Origin: an uncultured Clostridia bacterium
GTDB taxonomy: Bacteria; Bacillota; Clostridia; Oscillospirales; CAG-272
Reading direction: 5' to 3'
NCBI GenBank assembly: GCA_937898155.1
Contig: CALEJO010000198.1
Location: 1 to 17,033 of the forward strand
DNA: 17,033 nt
Part shown: positions 6,847-14,624 of the stretch, one piece after another
Numbering within the stretch: the first letter of the stretch is position 1
How the letters are laid out: each line of letters opens with the position of its first letter
Position numbers and translations under genes: made by a program
Notes under the pieces: model-generated
What the model saw: only the letters and a program-made list of their open reading frames with translations
Told to the model about the DNA's origin: nothing
Databases searched by the model: none

Positions 6847-6966
6847 TCAGAGCCGTTCATACCGCCATGCGCGTTTGTTGACCGTGAAGTTGAGATCGCC
6901 GTTCACGGCATAAACCTCGCTGACCGTCATCTCGATATGGAGCTTTTTACTTGCTTTTTTGTTTTT
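6847..6966 (-). pseudogene. 3' remnant of an unidentified gene
   Basis: On the minus strand a 39-codon open stretch starts just after a stop codon (6967-6969) and ends in TGA at 6847. It lacks a credible start and ribosome site; the only ATG (6930) would give 27 residues or so. The translated tail, including LHIEMTVSEVYAVNGDLNF and TVNKRAWRYERL, has normal protein composition and codon use like that of the flanking genes. The sequence upstream of about 6945 changes abruptly to AT-rich DNA, as if the 5' part had been deleted or replaced. A terminator follows the stop codon directly. I do not recognise the parent family. Confidence 0.45.
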
Positions 6967-7045
6967 TTAATAACGTGTAATTATGGGGATTAATTTGTTT
7001 TTATTAATCCGTTTTGTAAAGGATTTTTCGGGACTATTGAGATAA

Positions 7046-7085
7046 AAAAAGACTTGTTCCTCGACGGAGTGAACAAGTCTTTTTG
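7046..7085 (-). terminator. Terminator after the GMP synthase gene (second of two similar hairpins)
   Basis: AAAAAGACTTGTTC (7046-7059) pairs perfectly with GAACAAGTCTTTTT (7071-7084), a 14-bp stem with a T run on either strand. It lies 70 bases past the guaA stop codon, and eleven stem bases are identical to the hairpin at 6803-6838. Confidence 0.85.
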
Positions 7086-7152
7086 ATTTGTTTTCGAATA
7101 AAATTTATTGCTAATTATGGGATAAATGATGGTGTTAGGTGATAATCGTTCA

Positions 7153-8127
7153 TCATTCCCACTCGATCGTGGAAACGGGTTTTTCGGAGAGATCCCACAG
7201 CACGCGGTTTACGCCCGGAACGGTCGAAAGGATGCGGTCGCGGATGCGGCACAACACGGGGAACGGAATCTCCGGCACGGTCGCGGTGACGGCGTCCACG
7301 GTATTGACCGCACGAACGACGACCGCCCAGCCCATATAGCGCTTGCCATCCTTGATGCCGGTCGACTGGAAGTCGGGGATCGCGCAGAAATACTGCCACG
7401 GTGTCGGATTCAGCGCACCGATCTCCTCGCGGACGATCGCGTCGGCTTCCCGGAGCGCTTCGAGACGGTCGCGGGTGATCGCACCCGTGCAACGCACGCC
7501 GAGGCCGGGTCCCGGGAACGGCTGACGATAAACCATCGCGTCGGGCAGACCGAGCGTCTTGCCGACCACGCGGACTTCATCTTTATAAAGGAACTTCACG
7601 GGCTCCACCAGCTCGAATTTCAGATCCTCCGGCAGACCGCCGACGTTATGATGCGCTTTCACGCCGTCGCTTTCGAGAATGTCGGGATAGATCGTTCCCT
7701 GCGCCAAAAAGCCGATGCCCGTCAGCTTGCGCGCTTCTTCTTCAAAGACGTGAATGAACTCCGCGCCGATGATCTTGCGCTTCTTTTCCGGCTCGGAAAC
7801 GCCGGCGAGCTTGTCGAGGAAGCGGTCCACCGCGTCCACATAGATCAAATTTGCTTTCATCTGATTGCGGAACACCTCGACCACCTGCTCCGGCTCGCCC
7901 TTGCGGAGCAGACCGTGGTTGACGTGAACACAAACGAGGCGGTCGCCGATCGCTTTGATCAGCAAAGCCGCGACGACGGACGAATCGACGCCGCCGGAGA
8001 GCGCAAGCAGCACTTTGCCGTCGCCGATCTGTGCGCGGAGCGCCTTGATCTGTTCGTCGATGAACGCCTGCGCGAGCGCGGTCGTCGTGATTCTTTCCAT
8101 GGTTGCCGGACGTTGATTGTTTGCCAT
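7153..8127 (-). CDS. guaA: GMP synthase, ATP-pyrophosphatase and dimerization part only
   Basis: A 324-residue protein corresponding to the C-terminal two thirds of bacterial GuaA, which converts XMP to GMP using ATP and ammonia from glutamine. The P-loop SGGVDSS, HGLLRKGE, KRKIIGAEFI, QGTIYPDILESDGVKAHHNV, GGLPEDLKFELVEP, PFPGPGLGVRCTGAITRDR and the terminal STIEWE are all family landmarks. The usual N-terminal class I glutamine amidotransferase domain (about 200 residues) is absent. The upstream DNA encodes no such domain, so this is not a truncation visible here. The partner subunit may be encoded elsewhere, as in archaea, or free ammonia may be used. The start at 8127 is chosen for GAGGGGGAG six bases upstream; an upstream ATG at 8160 has no such site. 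It is a single-gene transcript with promoter and terminator. VNHG replaces the more usual VDHG. Confidence 0.9.
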   Translation of the reverse strand: MANNQRPATMERITTTALAQAFIDEQIKALRAQIGDGKVLLALSGGVDSSVVAALLIKAIGDRLVCVHVNHGLLRKGEPEQVVEVFRNQMKANLIYVDAVDRFLDKLAGVSEPEKKRKIIGAEFIHVFEEEARKLTGIGFLAQGTIYPDILESDGVKAHHNVGGLPEDLKFELVEPVKFLYKDEVRVVGKTLGLPDAMVYRQPFPGPGLGVRCTGAITRDRLEALREADAIVREEIGALNPTPWQYFCAIPDFQSTGIKDGKRYMGWAVVVRAVNTVDAVTATVPEIPFPVLCRIRDRILSTVPGVNRVLWDLSEKPVSTIEWE

Positions 8128-8220
8128 ACGATACTCCCCCTCACCGTTTTCCCGAAGCATGGACTGCGCGCCGAAGCCGCTGTCATTTCGACGGAAAACG
8201 GGTTCTTTTTTTACGTTTTC

Positions 8221-8249
8221 ATTATAGTATGATTCTTTGGAAATTGCAA
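8221..8249 (-). promoter_or_regulatory. Sigma-A promoter of the GMP synthase gene
   Basis: On the minus strand TTGCAA (8249-8244), a 17-base spacer and perfect TATAAT (8226-8221). The leader would be about 85 bases; I see no purine-riboswitch-like fold in it. Confidence 0.7.
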
Positions 8250-8385
8250 GGGCTTCCCTATAAAAAATGAGATTTTTTCTCCGGAAAATTATGTTATGCT
8301 TCGACCGTTTTCACATCGTGCTTCATCATTTTGCACAAAAATCGCTCATTCGGGGGCGAATCCGCGAAAAAGCGGCTCTCTTTTG

Positions 8386-8414
8386 TTGACATTTAACATT
8401 TATTATGTTATAAT
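8386..8414 (+). promoter_or_regulatory. Consensus sigma-A promoter with overlapping dyad, upstream of the DeoR-type regulator
   Basis: TTGACA (8386-8391), a 17-base spacer and TATAAT (8409-8414), with the TG extension at 8406-8407. Inside the spacer TAACAT (8394-8399) and ATGTTA (8405-8410) form a perfect 6-bp dyad with a 5-base gap that reaches into the -10. A repressor bound there would block RNA polymerase, and DeoR-family proteins often repress their own operon. The rest of the 323-base gap (8128-8450) holds the guaA promoter and a short A-run/T-run palindrome near 8262-8278. Confidence 0.8.
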
Positions 8415-8450
8415 GAACACGCAATCCGTTTTGGAGGAAAGGAGGCAGAT

Positions 8451-9218
8451 ATGCCGGAAATCCGAAGAAAAGCGATCCGGGAACTACTGGCGGAAAAGCC
8501 GTTCGTTTCGCTTGCCGAACTGCAAGCGATGTTTCCGGATGTCACGGGCATGACCATCCGGCGCGACATCAACTATCTCGAAAAAACAGGAGAGGTCATC
8601 AAGGTGCGCGGCGGCGCGAAGTCCATGAAATTCATCCGCACCTCGATGGAAGATGAATTCGGAAAGCGGCTCTCGGAAAATCCCGAAGGCAAGTCGCTGA
8701 TCGCGGAAGCGGCGGCGGCACAGATCGCGGAAAGCCGCTCGATCTTTCTCGATTCGGGAACGACGGCGCTCCGGCTCGCGGCTGTGATTCCGGACAGTCC
8801 GATCGTCGTGACGACGACCAGCCCGCACGTCGCGCTCGAACTCGCCAAAAAGCAAAAGGTCATGATCAACCTCGTCGGAGGCATGATCAACCACGACAAT
8901 CTCTCCGTTTCGGGGATGCAGGCACTGCGCTTCATCGACGACATCAATATCGACCTCGCGTTCATCGTTCCGTCGGGTTGTTCCCCGACCTCGGGCTTCA
9001 CGTGCGGAAATTATTCCGAATGTGAACTGAAAAAACACATCGTGGAACGGGCGCGGCGCGTCATCATGCTGATGGATCACGATAAACTCGAACGTTGCCT
9101 GCCCTATACGTTTTGTCAGCCGCGGGACATTTCCGCGCTGATCACCGACAATCCGCTTCCCGAGGACTATCGCAAGTTCTTCTCCGAGGGAAACGTCCGG
9201 ATCACCGAGATCCGCTGA
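8451..9218 (+). CDS. DeoR/GlpR-family transcriptional regulator
   Basis: A 255-residue regulator of normal family length. Residues 5-58 form the winged helix-turn-helix (RRKAIRELLAEKPFVSLAEL, then MTIRRDINYLEKTGEVIKVR), with the family's typical TIRRDI recognition region. The C-terminal sugar-phosphate-sensing domain carries DSGTT (101-105), followed by VTTTSPHVALELA and LVGGMI. Such proteins usually repress sugar catabolic genes and release DNA when a phosphosugar binds. A strong ribosome site (GGAGGAAAGGAGG) precedes the ATG. The E2 gene starts 91 bases after the stop codon and no terminator or convincing promoter lies between, so this gene probably heads the dehydrogenase operon and controls it together with itself (inference from layout). 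The ligand cannot be deduced. Confidence 0.88.
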   Translation: MPEIRRKAIRELLAEKPFVSLAELQAMFPDVTGMTIRRDINYLEKTGEVIKVRGGAKSMKFIRTSMEDEFGKRLSENPEGKSLIAEAAAAQIAESRSIFLDSGTTALRLAAVIPDSPIVVTTTSPHVALELAKKQKVMINLVGGMINHDNLSVSGMQALRFIDDINIDLAFIVPSGCSPTSGFTCGNYSECELKKHIVERARRVIMLMDHDKLERCLPYTFCQPRDISALITDNPLPEDYRKFFSEGNVRITEIR

Positions 9219-9309
9219 ATGAAGTCCAAAAGGTCTCTCTCCCGCACGGCGGAAAGGAGAGCGGCTTTCGCATATTCCCATCATGTTCCGCCGGGAATGG
9301 AGTTTACCT

Positions 9310-10638
9310 ATGGCAACTGCAGTAATTATGCCAAGACAGGGACAGAGTGTGGAGAGTTGCATCATCACATCCTGGACCAAGAAAGTCGGCGACAAGGTGG
9401 CAAAGGGCGATATCCTGTTCTCCTATGAAACCGACAAATCCGCATTCGACGAAGCATCCGAAGTGGAAGGCACGATGCTCAAAGTATTCGTCGAAGAAGG
9501 CGACGAGGTTCCGTGCCTCGATGTCGTATGTATCATCGGCGCCGAGGGCGAAGATATTTCTTCCCTGCTCCCCGGCAAGACCGAGGAAGCAAAACCCGAA
9601 GCGGCTCCCGCAGAGGTCGCCGCTCCCAAAGCCGAGCCCGCTCCCGTGGTATCCACCGCGTCCGAGGCTTCCGGCGATCGACTCAAAATTTCTCCTCGCG
9701 CGAAAAATCTCGTGCTGGCGACCGACGCCGATCTTTCCAAGGTGACACCGACCGGCCCCGAGGGACGCATCATCGAGCGTGATGTCGTCCGTGCGCTGGA
9801 CGCCGGCTTCACCACCACCGCCGCGAACGCCGAAGCGATGCTTCGCGGAGAAAAGGTCGAAACCGCCGCTCCCGCTGTCGAAGCGCCTGTGGCAGCACCC
9901 GCCGCGGCTCCTGTCGCCGCTTCCGCTCCCGCCGCGTCCGCGACCGGCTATACCGACGTGAAGCTCCCGCAGATCCGCAAAGTCATCGCCAAGTCGATGC
10001 ACACGTCTCTCTCCGAGATGGCACAGCTCACGATGACCGCTTCGTTCGACGCGACCTCGCTCATGAACATCCGCGCCTCGCTGAAAGCGAACGGCGAAGC
10101 GATGGGCATCGGCAATATCACCGTCAACGATATGATCCTCTTCGCGGTCTCCCGCATCATCAAGAATTATAAAGACCTCAACGCAAACTTCCTCGGCGAT
10201 ACGATTCGCTATTTCGACGGCGTGCACCTCGGTGTCGCGGTCGATACGGAGCGCGGGCTGATGGTCCCGACGATCTTCGACGCGGACAAACTTTCCCTTG
10301 CGCAGATCGCCAAAGCGTCCAAATCGCTGATCAACGACGCCCGTGCGGGTGCCGTCAATCCCGACCTGCTCAAAGGCGCGTCCTTCACGGTCAGCAATCT
10401 CGGCCCGACGGGCATCGAGAGCTTCACTCCCGTGATCAACCCGCCGCAAACGGGCATCCTCGGCGTCTGCTCGCTGATGCAGCGCGTCAAAGAAGTGAAC
10501 GGCGCGCCGGTCTTCTATCCGTGCATCCCGCTTTCGCTGACGTTCGACCACAGAGCGCTCGACGGCGCACCGGCGTCCCGTTTCCTGCACGAGCTCTGCA
10601 CGTCGCTTGAACACTTCGAGCTTCTGCTCGTCAAATAA
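9310..10638 (+). CDS. Dihydrolipoamide acyltransferase, E2 of a 2-oxoacid dehydrogenase complex
   Basis: A 442-residue E2 core subunit, which carries acyl groups on a swinging lipoyl arm and transfers them to CoA. Residues 1-80 are one lipoyl domain, with the modified lysine probably K43 in ETDKSAF. An Ala/Pro-rich linker follows (about 95-120), then the E3/E1-binding domain (about 125-163, KISPRAKNLV to GRIIERDVV), a second Ala/Pro linker (about 180-210) and the catalytic domain (214-442), with the active site HRALDG (H414, D418). The ATG at 9310 is chosen because the lipoyl domain begins there and GGAATGGAG lies upstream; an in-frame ATG at 9283 would only add nine residues that do not match the family. 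The E3 gene follows after 14 bases. Pyruvate is the likeliest substrate of the complex, but acetoin and branched-chain complexes have similar E2s. Confidence 0.92.
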   Translation: MATAVIMPRQGQSVESCIITSWTKKVGDKVAKGDILFSYETDKSAFDEASEVEGTMLKVFVEEGDEVPCLDVVCIIGAEGEDISSLLPGKTEEAKPEAAPAEVAAPKAEPAPVVSTASEASGDRLKISPRAKNLVLATDADLSKVTPTGPEGRIIERDVVRALDAGFTTTAANAEAMLRGEKVETAAPAVEAPVAAPAAAPVAASAPAASATGYTDVKLPQIRKVIAKSMHTSLSEMAQLTMTASFDATSLMNIRASLKANGEAMGIGNITVNDMILFAVSRIIKNYKDLNANFLGDTIRYFDGVHLGVAVDTERGLMVPTIFDADKLSLAQIAKASKSLINDARAGAVNPDLLKGASFTVSNLGPTGIESFTPVINPPQTGILGVCSLMQRVKEVNGAPVFYPCIPLSLTFDHRALDGAPASRFLHELCTSLEHFELLLVK

Positions 10639-10652
10639 GGAGGAAATCGCTC

Positions 10653-12014
10653 ATGTTCGATCTCATCGTTTTGGGCGGCGGTCCCGCGGGCTATAACGCG
10701 GCGGAACGCGCGGCTCACGGCGGCATGAAGGTCCTGCTCTTTGAAGGCAAGGCGCTCGGCGGCGTCTGCCTCAACGAGGGCTGCGTGCCGACGAAAACGT
10801 TGCTTTACAGCGCAAAAATCTTTGATTACACCAAGCACGGCGAGGCGTATGGCGTCAAATGCGAGGGTTCCTCCATCGACCACGGCTTCGTCGTCGATCG
10901 CAAGAACAAGGTCGTGAACACGCTCGTTTCCGGCGTCAGCGGACGTCTGAAAAAGGCGGGTGTCGAGGTCGTCCCCGCGTTCGGCACGATCACGGGACGC
11001 GACAGCGAGGGCTTCTGCGTCACCGCCGACGGCAAGGAATACAAGGGCAAAAAGCTCCTCGTCTGCACCGGCTCGAACGCCGTGGTTCCGCCGATCGACG
11101 GTCTGCGTGATTCCGTCGCCTCCGGCTTCGCCATGACCAACCGCGAGATCCTCGATATGAAAGAGCTTCCGAAGTCGCTCGTCGTCATCGGCGGCGGCGT
11201 CATCGGACTCGAAATGGTCTCCTATTTCAATTCCTGCGGCGTCAAAGTGACCGTCGTGGAGATGCTCGATCATATCGCCGGTCCCACCGACGCGGAAATC
11301 TCCAAGATCCTGCTCAAAAACTATCAGAAGAAAGGCGTCGAATTCATTCTCGGCGCGAAAGTCGTATCCGTCAAGAACGGCGCCGTCACCTATGAAAAGG
11401 ACGGCAAGACCGAGAGCGTTCCCGCCGACAAGGTGCTCGTCGCCATCGGCCGCCGCGCGAACACCGCCGGCGTCGGACTCGAATCCATCGGCGTCGTCAT
11501 GGATCGCGGCGCGATCGTCACCGACGAATATTGCCGCACCAGCGTGCCGGACGTTTATGCCGCGGGCGACTGCAACGGCAAAGTCATGCTGGCGCACACG
11601 GGCTACCGCGAGGGCGAAGTCGCCGTCGCCAATATGCTCGGCGGAAAAGAGAGAGTCAACTATCTCTCGATCCCCTCCGTCATCTACACCAATCCCGAGG
11701 TCGCGTCCGTCGGCGAAACCTCCGAATCCGTCAAAGCGAAAGGGCTGGATGCCACGTCCACGTCCGTCACGCTGAAATACAGCGGTCGCTATATCGCGGA
11801 AAACGAGGGCGGCGACGGCATTGTCAAGCTCATCGTGGACAACAAGCACAAAACCCTGCTCGGCGTTCACATGATCGGCAACTACGCGTCCGAGATCATC
11901 TACGGTGCCGCCATGATGGTGGAAAAACAGATGCGCGTCGATGACGTGAAGAAGCTCGTCTTCCCGCATCCGACCGTCTGCGAGGTCATCCGCGAGGCAA
12001 TGTTCCTCGTCTGA
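10653..12014 (+). CDS. lpdA: Dihydrolipoamide dehydrogenase, E3
   Basis: A 453-residue flavoprotein disulfide reductase that reoxidises the dihydrolipoyl group of E2 and passes electrons through FAD to NAD+. It has the FAD-binding GGGPAG (8-13), the redox disulfide C39/C44 in GGVCLNEGCVPTK, the NAD-binding GGGVIG (180-185), the second FAD motif in VYAAGDCNG, and the C-terminal His-Glu pair in HPTVCE (H439, E444) that serves as the catalytic base. It has no N-terminal lipoyl extension. AGGAGG lies before the ATG and the gene follows E2 by 14 bases, so it is translated from the same message. The name lpdA follows the enzyme family; dedication to this complex is inferred from position. Confidence 0.93.
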   Translation: MFDLIVLGGGPAGYNAAERAAHGGMKVLLFEGKALGGVCLNEGCVPTKTLLYSAKIFDYTKHGEAYGVKCEGSSIDHGFVVDRKNKVVNTLVSGVSGRLKKAGVEVVPAFGTITGRDSEGFCVTADGKEYKGKKLLVCTGSNAVVPPIDGLRDSVASGFAMTNREILDMKELPKSLVVIGGGVIGLEMVSYFNSCGVKVTVVEMLDHIAGPTDAEISKILLKNYQKKGVEFILGAKVVSVKNGAVTYEKDGKTESVPADKVLVAIGRRANTAGVGLESIGVVMDRGAIVTDEYCRTSVPDVYAAGDCNGKVMLAHTGYREGEVAVANMLGGKERVNYLSIPSVIYTNPEVASVGETSESVKAKGLDATSTSVTLKYSGRYIAENEGGDGIVKLIVDNKHKTLLGVHMIGNYASEIIYGAAMMVEKQMRVDDVKKLVFPHPTVCEVIREAMFLV

Positions 12015-12100
12015 TTTTGAACTTTACTCCGTTCGCCGTCGGCAGCGACGCTTCGGACGTCCCAAAATAAATTCTGATCTGCCGAGAAAGTGAGCATCTT

Positions 12101-14572
12101 ATGCCAAAGAGTCAATACGTAGACCCCAAAAAAGTTTTTGAGCCCGGTTATATTCACCTGACCGACATTCCGGTTTGCCAGTATAACCTTTCTCTCGACG
12201 AAGAGAAACGCATCTATTCCAATAGCGATTTTCTCCGCATCTATCACGATATGGCGACCATCCGCGAATTCGAGACGATGCTGAACGACATCAAGACGAA
12301 GAGCGCGTATAACGGCGTCGAATATAACAACCCCGGTCCGGCGCACCTTTCCATCGGTCAGGAAGCGTCTGCCGTCGGCGAAGCATATTGCCTCGACATC
12401 GACGACTTCACGTTCGGTTCTCACCGTAGCCATGGCGAGATCATTGCGAAAGGTCTTTCCGCGATCTATAAGCTCCCCGATAACGAACTTTATGATATCA
12501 TGAAGAACTTCCTCGGCGGCTCCACGTTGAAAGCCATCGAGGGCAAGGAGGAAGAAAAAGGCAACGTGAAAAACCTTGCCGTCAACTTCCTGCTTTATGG
12601 CGCTCTGGCGGAGATTTTCGCCCGCACGACCGGCTTCAACCGCGGTCTCGGCGGCTCGATGCACGCGTTCTTCACGCCGTTCGGCATTTATCCGAACAAC
12701 GCGATCGTCGGCGGCTCCGCCGGTATCGCGCTCGGCGCGGCGCTCTATAAAAAGAGCAACGACAAAAAAGGCATTGTCGTCGCGAACTGCGGCGACGGCG
12801 CCATGGGCCGCGGCCCCGTGCTGGAAGCACTCAATATGTCCTCGATGGACCAGATCACCGAGTTGTGGAACAAAAACGGCGGTCTGCCGATCCTCTTCAA
12901 TATCTTCAATAACCACTATGGCATGGGCGGTCAGACCTGCGGCGAAACGATGGGCTGGAAGATGCCTGCCCGTATCGGCGCCGGTGTCAACCCCGCACAG
13001 ATGCACGCAGAGCGCGTGAACGGTTATGATCCGCTCGCCGTCATCGACGCGTTTGCCCGCAAGAAAGAACTGCTCGTCCGCGGCGAAGGTCCGGCGCTTC
13101 TCGAAGTCGTCACCTACCGTGTCTCCGGTCACTCCCCGTCCGACTCGTCCACCTACCGTTCTCCCGAGGAGATCGAAGCGTGGAAGAATGCGGACCCGAT
13201 CGTCGCGTATCGCGAAAAACTCATCCTCGGCGGCATCGCTTCCGCGGCAGAGCTCGACGCGATCCACGATACGATCGTCACCCGTATGACCAAGATCATC
13301 CGTCTCGCGATCGACGACAGCGTTTCTCCTCGCATGGACCTCGACGCACAGCCCGACGCCATCGAATCGCTGATGTTCTCCGACGAGAAGAAGCCGAACC
13401 TCGACGAGGGTCGCGCTCCCGAGATGCTGATGCCCAAGAACGAAGTGCCGCGTGTCAAAGACATCGCCGGCAAGAGCCGCACCGCGTTCGACGAGACCGG
13501 CAAAGAAGTCTCCAAGATGAAACGCTACAACATCTGCGACGGTCTGTTTGAGCCGATCATCGACAAGCTCTATGAAGACCCGACGCTCATCATCTACGGC
13601 GAAGACAACCGTGACTGGGGCGGCGCGTTCGGCGTCTACAAGAAGATGACCGAAGCGACTCCGTATCACCGCTTCTTCAACGCTCCGATTTCCGAATCCG
13701 CCATCGTCGGCTCCGCCGTCGGCTACGCTATGTGCGGTGGCCGCGCGATCGTCGAGCTGATGTACGCCGACTTCATCGGCTGCGCCGGCGACGAAATCTT
13801 CAACCAGGTCGCAAAATGGCAGGCAATGAGCGCGGATATTCTGAAAATGCCGATCATCGTCCGTGTGTCCGTCGGTTCCAAATACGGCGCACAGCACAGC
13901 CAAGACTGGACGGCGCTCACCGCGCACATCCCGGGTCTGAAAGTTGTCTTCCCGTCCACGCCTTACGACGCGAAGGGCCTGATGACCGCCGCGCTGAACG
14001 GCACCGATCCCGTGATCTTCTTCGAGAGCCAGCGTATTTACGATAAGGGCGAAGAATTCCACGAGGGCGGCGTTCCGGAAGGCACTTACGAGATCCGCAT
14101 CGGTGAGCCCGATGTGAAGAAAGTCGGCAAGGACGTGACCATCCTCACGATCGGCGCGGTGCTCTACCGTGCACTCGCCGCGGCGAAAGAGCTGGAAGAA
14201 AAATACGGCATTTCCGCCGAAGTCATCGACTCCCGTTCGATCGTTCCGTTCGACTATGAGAAGGTGCTCGAATCCGTGAAGAAGACCGGCAAGATCGTCA
14301 TCGTCGGCGATGCGTGCGAACGCGGCTCCGTCATGCGCGATATGGCGTCCAACATCACGGAAATGGCGTTCGACTATCTCGACGCACCGCCTGTCGTCTG
14401 CGCTTCTCGCAACTGGATCACGCCCTGCAAGGAGCTGGAACACCACTTCTTCCCGCAGGCGGATACCATCATCGACGCGATCCACGAAAAGATCATGCCG
14501 ATCCCGGGTTATACGCCCACGCACAACTTCACGACCATCGAAAAACTGCGCCGTTCCAAAGAAGGCGTCTGA
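12101..14572 (+). CDS. Fused E1alpha-E1beta thiamine-diphosphate-dependent 2-oxoacid dehydrogenase
   Basis: An 823-residue single chain holding both E1 subunits, normally two genes of about 330-370 residues each. The E1 decarboxylates a 2-oxoacid on thiamine diphosphate and acylates the lipoyl arm of E2. The alpha part (about 40-400) has HRSH (108-111), the TPP/Mg motif from GDG (231-233) to NN (270-271), and the phosphorylation-loop-like YRVSGHSPSDSSTYRSPEEI. A linker of about 70 residues (405-475) leads to the beta part (about 475-823), with IYGEDNRDWGGAFGVYKKM, the catalytic region PISES (E532) and AQHSQDW (598-603). Between the HRSH loop and GGSMHAF the alpha part is some 40 residues longer than usual. 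It is the last gene of the complex, 86 bases after E3 with no terminator between, and it is followed by a strong terminator. Substrate specificity is not readable. Confidence 0.92.
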   Translation: MPKSQYVDPKKVFEPGYIHLTDIPVCQYNLSLDEEKRIYSNSDFLRIYHDMATIREFETMLNDIKTKSAYNGVEYNNPGPAHLSIGQEASAVGEAYCLDIDDFTFGSHRSHGEIIAKGLSAIYKLPDNELYDIMKNFLGGSTLKAIEGKEEEKGNVKNLAVNFLLYGALAEIFARTTGFNRGLGGSMHAFFTPFGIYPNNAIVGGSAGIALGAALYKKSNDKKGIVVANCGDGAMGRGPVLEALNMSSMDQITELWNKNGGLPILFNIFNNHYGMGGQTCGETMGWKMPARIGAGVNPAQMHAERVNGYDPLAVIDAFARKKELLVRGEGPALLEVVTYRVSGHSPSDSSTYRSPEEIEAWKNADPIVAYREKLILGGIASAAELDAIHDTIVTRMTKIIRLAIDDSVSPRMDLDAQPDAIESLMFSDEKKPNLDEGRAPEMLMPKNEVPRVKDIAGKSRTAFDETGKEVSKMKRYNICDGLFEPIIDKLYEDPTLIIYGEDNRDWGGAFGVYKKMTEATPYHRFFNAPISESAIVGSAVGYAMCGGRAIVELMYADFIGCAGDEIFNQVAKWQAMSADILKMPIIVRVSVGSKYGAQHSQDWTALTAHIPGLKVVFPSTPYDAKGLMTAALNGTDPVIFFESQRIYDKGEEFHEGGVPEGTYEIRIGEPDVKKVGKDVTILTIGAVLYRALAAAKELEEKYGISAEVIDSRSIVPFDYEKVLESVKKTGKIVIVGDACERGSVMRDMASNITEMAFDYLDAPPVVCASRNWITPCKELEHHFFPQADTIIDAIHEKIMPIPGYTPTHNFTTIEKLRRSKEGV

Positions 14573-14584
14573 GTTTCAAACCGC

Positions 14585-14620
14585 AAAAAGGCGGAGCCGC
14601 TCGGCTCCGCCTTTTCTTTT
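14585..14620. terminator. Strong two-way terminator between the dehydrogenase operon and the VanZ gene
   Basis: AAAAGGCGGAGCCG (14586-14599) pairs perfectly with CGGCTCCGCCTTTT (14602-14615), followed by CTTTTT. The A run on the left also provides a T run for the converging minus-strand gene, whose stop codon is at 14625. Confidence 0.93.
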
Positions 14621-14624
14621 TGAT

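Noticed and set aside
6811..6993. A 60-codon plus-strand frame after the GH13 gene
   Set aside because: It starts inside the terminator stem and has no ribosome site; the minus-strand tail at 6847-6966 has the more protein-like composition.
7126..8232. A 368-codon plus-strand frame opposite the GMP synthase gene
   Set aside because: Antisense shadow of an unmistakable GuaA ATP-pyrophosphatase domain.
9304..11969. Two long minus-strand frames opposite the E2 and E3 genes
   Set aside because: Antisense shadows; the plus-strand proteins have complete lipoyl, FAD and active-site motifs.
12015..12100. Possible terminator between E3 and E1
   Set aside because: Only 4-5 bp GC dyads (CGTCG/CGACG, GACG/CGTC) without a T run are present, so co-transcription is more likely.
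11900..14524. An 874-codon open frame on the minus strand opposite the E1 gene
   Set aside because: Antisense shadow of the E1 fusion, with compositionally biased Asp/Val/Arg-rich sequence and no family motifs.
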